Below, one piece after another: positions 62,517-64,000 of a stretch of 64,000 nucleotides of DNA. Source of the DNA: Pirellulaceae bacterium (GTDB lineage: Bacteria; Planctomycetota; Planctomycetia; Pirellulales; Pirellulaceae); the NCBI GenBank assembly GCA_028280445.1, contig JANQLU010000038.1, forward strand, positions 29,918 through 93,917, read 5' to 3'. Numbering within the stretch: the stretch's first letter is position 1; every line of letters starts with the position of its first letter. A model generated the notes under the pieces. That model ran no database searches, had not been told where the DNA came from, and saw only the letters and a program-made list of their open reading frames with translations. A program made the position numbers and the translations under genes.

Positions 62517-63999
62517 GAGCGAAACCTGGTTCAATTGCCCATTCGTAAAATTGCCTAGTAGACTCAGAACCTATGACATAACCAAATGTTCCAAAGGCCA
62601 CCGATCCAATTACAGCCCCAGTCGGCACTGTAACTACTTCCTCAGGGACGACTATCTGAGGGCCAAGCTGACCTCCTACTGCCGCGCCTCCGCCGCCGAA
62701 AATAGCGCCCCATCTTCCAAATGCTATCGCACCGGCCCATCCGTTTACACGAATTGTAACTTCCTTCAATTGGTTTTCCGCGGAATAGATTGCATAAGCA
62801 TCCGACGCTATGCCTGCAAAAACCAATGCTCGCCGTCCAATTAATAAAGATCTGGTCATACCGCCAAGTTTCGATTTCACAGTACCAGATGCGGTCCCTG
62901 CTCCGCCATTTCTGGCGCCTAATTTTTTAATTACTTCTTCAACCGCTTTTTTACCATCTCTGCCGACACCTTTGATGCCCATAATTTTGTTTTTGAAAAG
63001 TAAATCTTTTTTATGGCGGATTATGAGAAAATGACCCTTTCCTTTTCCAAGACTAATTTTGAAAATCCTGCCGTTTTGTTTCGCAAGAAATTCGGAAATT
63101 AGTTGCCACCTTTTTCCATCAATTTGAGGTGAGTTAAGTAACTTATTTCCAGAATTCCTTAATTCGGTCTCAGCTTGGCGATAAAATTCGCGTAGTTGTT
63201 GAGGAGTGATATGTACATCTGGCTTAAGTTTTGTCAGTTTCGTTATTTCCATTGAAAGCTCAATGTTCTTACAACTCATAGAAGGACCTCCAAGGGCTTT
63301 TGCTTTGGAGGCAAACCAGGAAAATCCATTGTTCCCGCGTTTAAATCCGTTCTTCAATATGCTTACTGCCTCATCCACTGTAGCTCGATGATAGTAGGTC
63401 TCAAGCCCAATAGGATCGACTCCACTTAATGCGAAATACCCATTGTAAAAGGTCATTCCATCGACATATCCAAGCGGATCTCTTGCAGTAAATCTTCCCA
63501 ATTCCGAGTCGTACATTCTCGCCCGAAAGTGATAGATTTCGGTTTCGGAATCGAATCTTCTACCCGTGTATGTATATGAATTTGCGTATGCTGAATTTGC
63601 AATCGATGTTCCAGCAGCATCGTAGATCGTGAGGCCGCCATAAGCTGAGTAGCTGTAGCGTTCGACAACGTTGCCGGATGAGTCAGTTAATCCGGTGATG
63701 GAGTATTGTTGGTTGCGCGAATAGTAAACGAGTCCTGTTCCTGAACTGAGTGTTCCGTCTTTGAGGATCGGCTCGTCAATGTAGGATGCGTAAACATATT
63801 GCTCGGTAGGTGAACCAGGGGTTCCGCCTGAAGGATACTCGACAATGACTTGTTGGCCAGAATAGGCATAGACAGTGTTGCCTTTTTTGACTCGTCGTCC
63901 GAGCGCGTCGTATTCGAAATTGATGTCGATGGTTGTGTCGCCGTTGGTGTCGGCGCCGGACATGCGGTTGTCGAAATCCCAGGTGTAGTTGTGGTTACG
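62506..63999 (-). CDS. RHS repeat protein, 3' part, with C-terminal toxin tip
   Basis: The frame is open to the right edge, so the start and most RHS/YD repeats lie outside; 497 residues are visible. YD-type repeats (YTWDFDNRM, FEYDALGRRV, ERYSYSAYG) lead to the conserved core end YHFRARMYDSELGRFTARDP and the DPIGL motif (DNA about 63403-63417). The 298 residues after DPIGL are a variable tip. It begins YYHRATVDEAVSILKNGF, reminiscent of ADP-ribosyltransferase-like toxins, and ends with a Gly-rich hydrophobic part (GWAGAIAFGRWGAIFGGGGA). The tip DNA is visibly richer in A and T than the core, which fits exchange of tips between strains. Confidence 0.83.
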   Translation of the reverse strand, partial: RNHNYTWDFDNRMSGADTNGDTTIDINFEYDALGRRVKKGNTVYAYSGQQVIVEYPSGGTPGSPTEQYVYASYIDEPILKDGTLSSGTGLVYYSRNQQYSITGLTDSSGNVVERYSYSAYGGLTIYDAAGTSIANSAYANSYTYTGRRFDSETEIYHFRARMYDSELGRFTARDPLGYVDGMTFYNGYFALSGVDPIGLETYYHRATVDEAVSILKNGFKRGNNGFSWFASKAKALGGPSMSCKNIELSMEITKLTKLKPDVHITPQQLREFYRQAETELRNSGNKLLNSPQIDGKRWQLISEFLAKQNGRIFKISLGKGKGHFLIIRHKKDLLFKNKIMGIKGVGRDGKKAVEEVIKKLGARNGGAGTASGTVKSKLGGMTRSLLIGRRALVFAGIASDAYAIYSAENQLKEVTIRVNGWAGAIAFGRWGAIFGGGGAAVGGQLGPQIVVPEEVVTVPTGAVIGSVAFGTFGYVIGSESTRQFYEWAIEPGFAHEH

Positions 64000-64000
64000 A

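Overview
The window looks like a chromosomal segment from a planctomycete, probably near the Pirellulales. The pointers are secreted DUF1080 and DUF4432 proteins, a MoxR/DUF58/BatA/VWA/DUF4159 block, large membrane-anchored toroid (prenyltransferase-like) proteins, many TTG and GTG starts, a GyrA with an acidic tail, and intergenic inverted repeats in several families. This placement is inferred from gene content only; no 16S gene or other marker is present.

Layout. 1-9 kb: the end of an unknown protein, two adjacent HtrA-like proteins that have both lost their catalytic triads, an ABC-2 exporter on the minus strand, a membrane-anchored Cys-repeat protein, an M24 peptidase and a LecA-like secreted protein. 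8.8-19.6 kb: a DUF819 transporter carrying an embedded receiver-like domain, a GNAT acetyltransferase, folP, a zinc-ribbon/toroid membrane protein, gyrA and two secreted unknowns. 19.6-29.1 kb: a divergent MoxR-type module, with VWA/GATase-like and DUF4159 proteins on minus and MoxR, DUF58 and BatA/VWA proteins on plus. 29-38 kb: an unknown secreted protein, an ArnT-like glycosyltransferase, oligopeptidase B, and SDR + enoyl-CoA hydratase genes divergent from an AtuA pair. 38-46.4 kb: a sugar region with DUF1080, an RbsBAC-like ABC importer, a DUF4432 epimerase-like protein and a BNR sialidase-like protein. 46.8-55.7 kb: a TPR-like protein, a Wza-like export protein, DUF2071, a two-thioredoxin-fold membrane protein, DUF1844 and pyrG. 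56-61 kb: a DUF3179 lipoprotein with an in-frame TGA, then sdhCAB. 61.2-64 kb: an intradiol dioxygenase, then the 3' end of an RHS polymorphic toxin gene with an overlapping candidate immunity gene.

The strongest unusual signals are: (1) the DUF3179 gene, where a TGA sits exactly at the first Cys position of the conserved CxxC motif (W-TGA-H-L-C) and the frame stays open for 237 more residues, which makes it a candidate selenoprotein; (2) the receiver-like domain spliced into a DUF819 membrane transporter; (3) two tandem HtrA-like pseudoproteases; (4) at least four families of nested intergenic inverted repeats, one of which supplies the TAG stop codons of two convergent genes; (5) the RHS toxin tip with its glycine-rich hydrophobic tail.

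No rRNA, tRNA, CRISPR array, transposase or replication origin was recognised.
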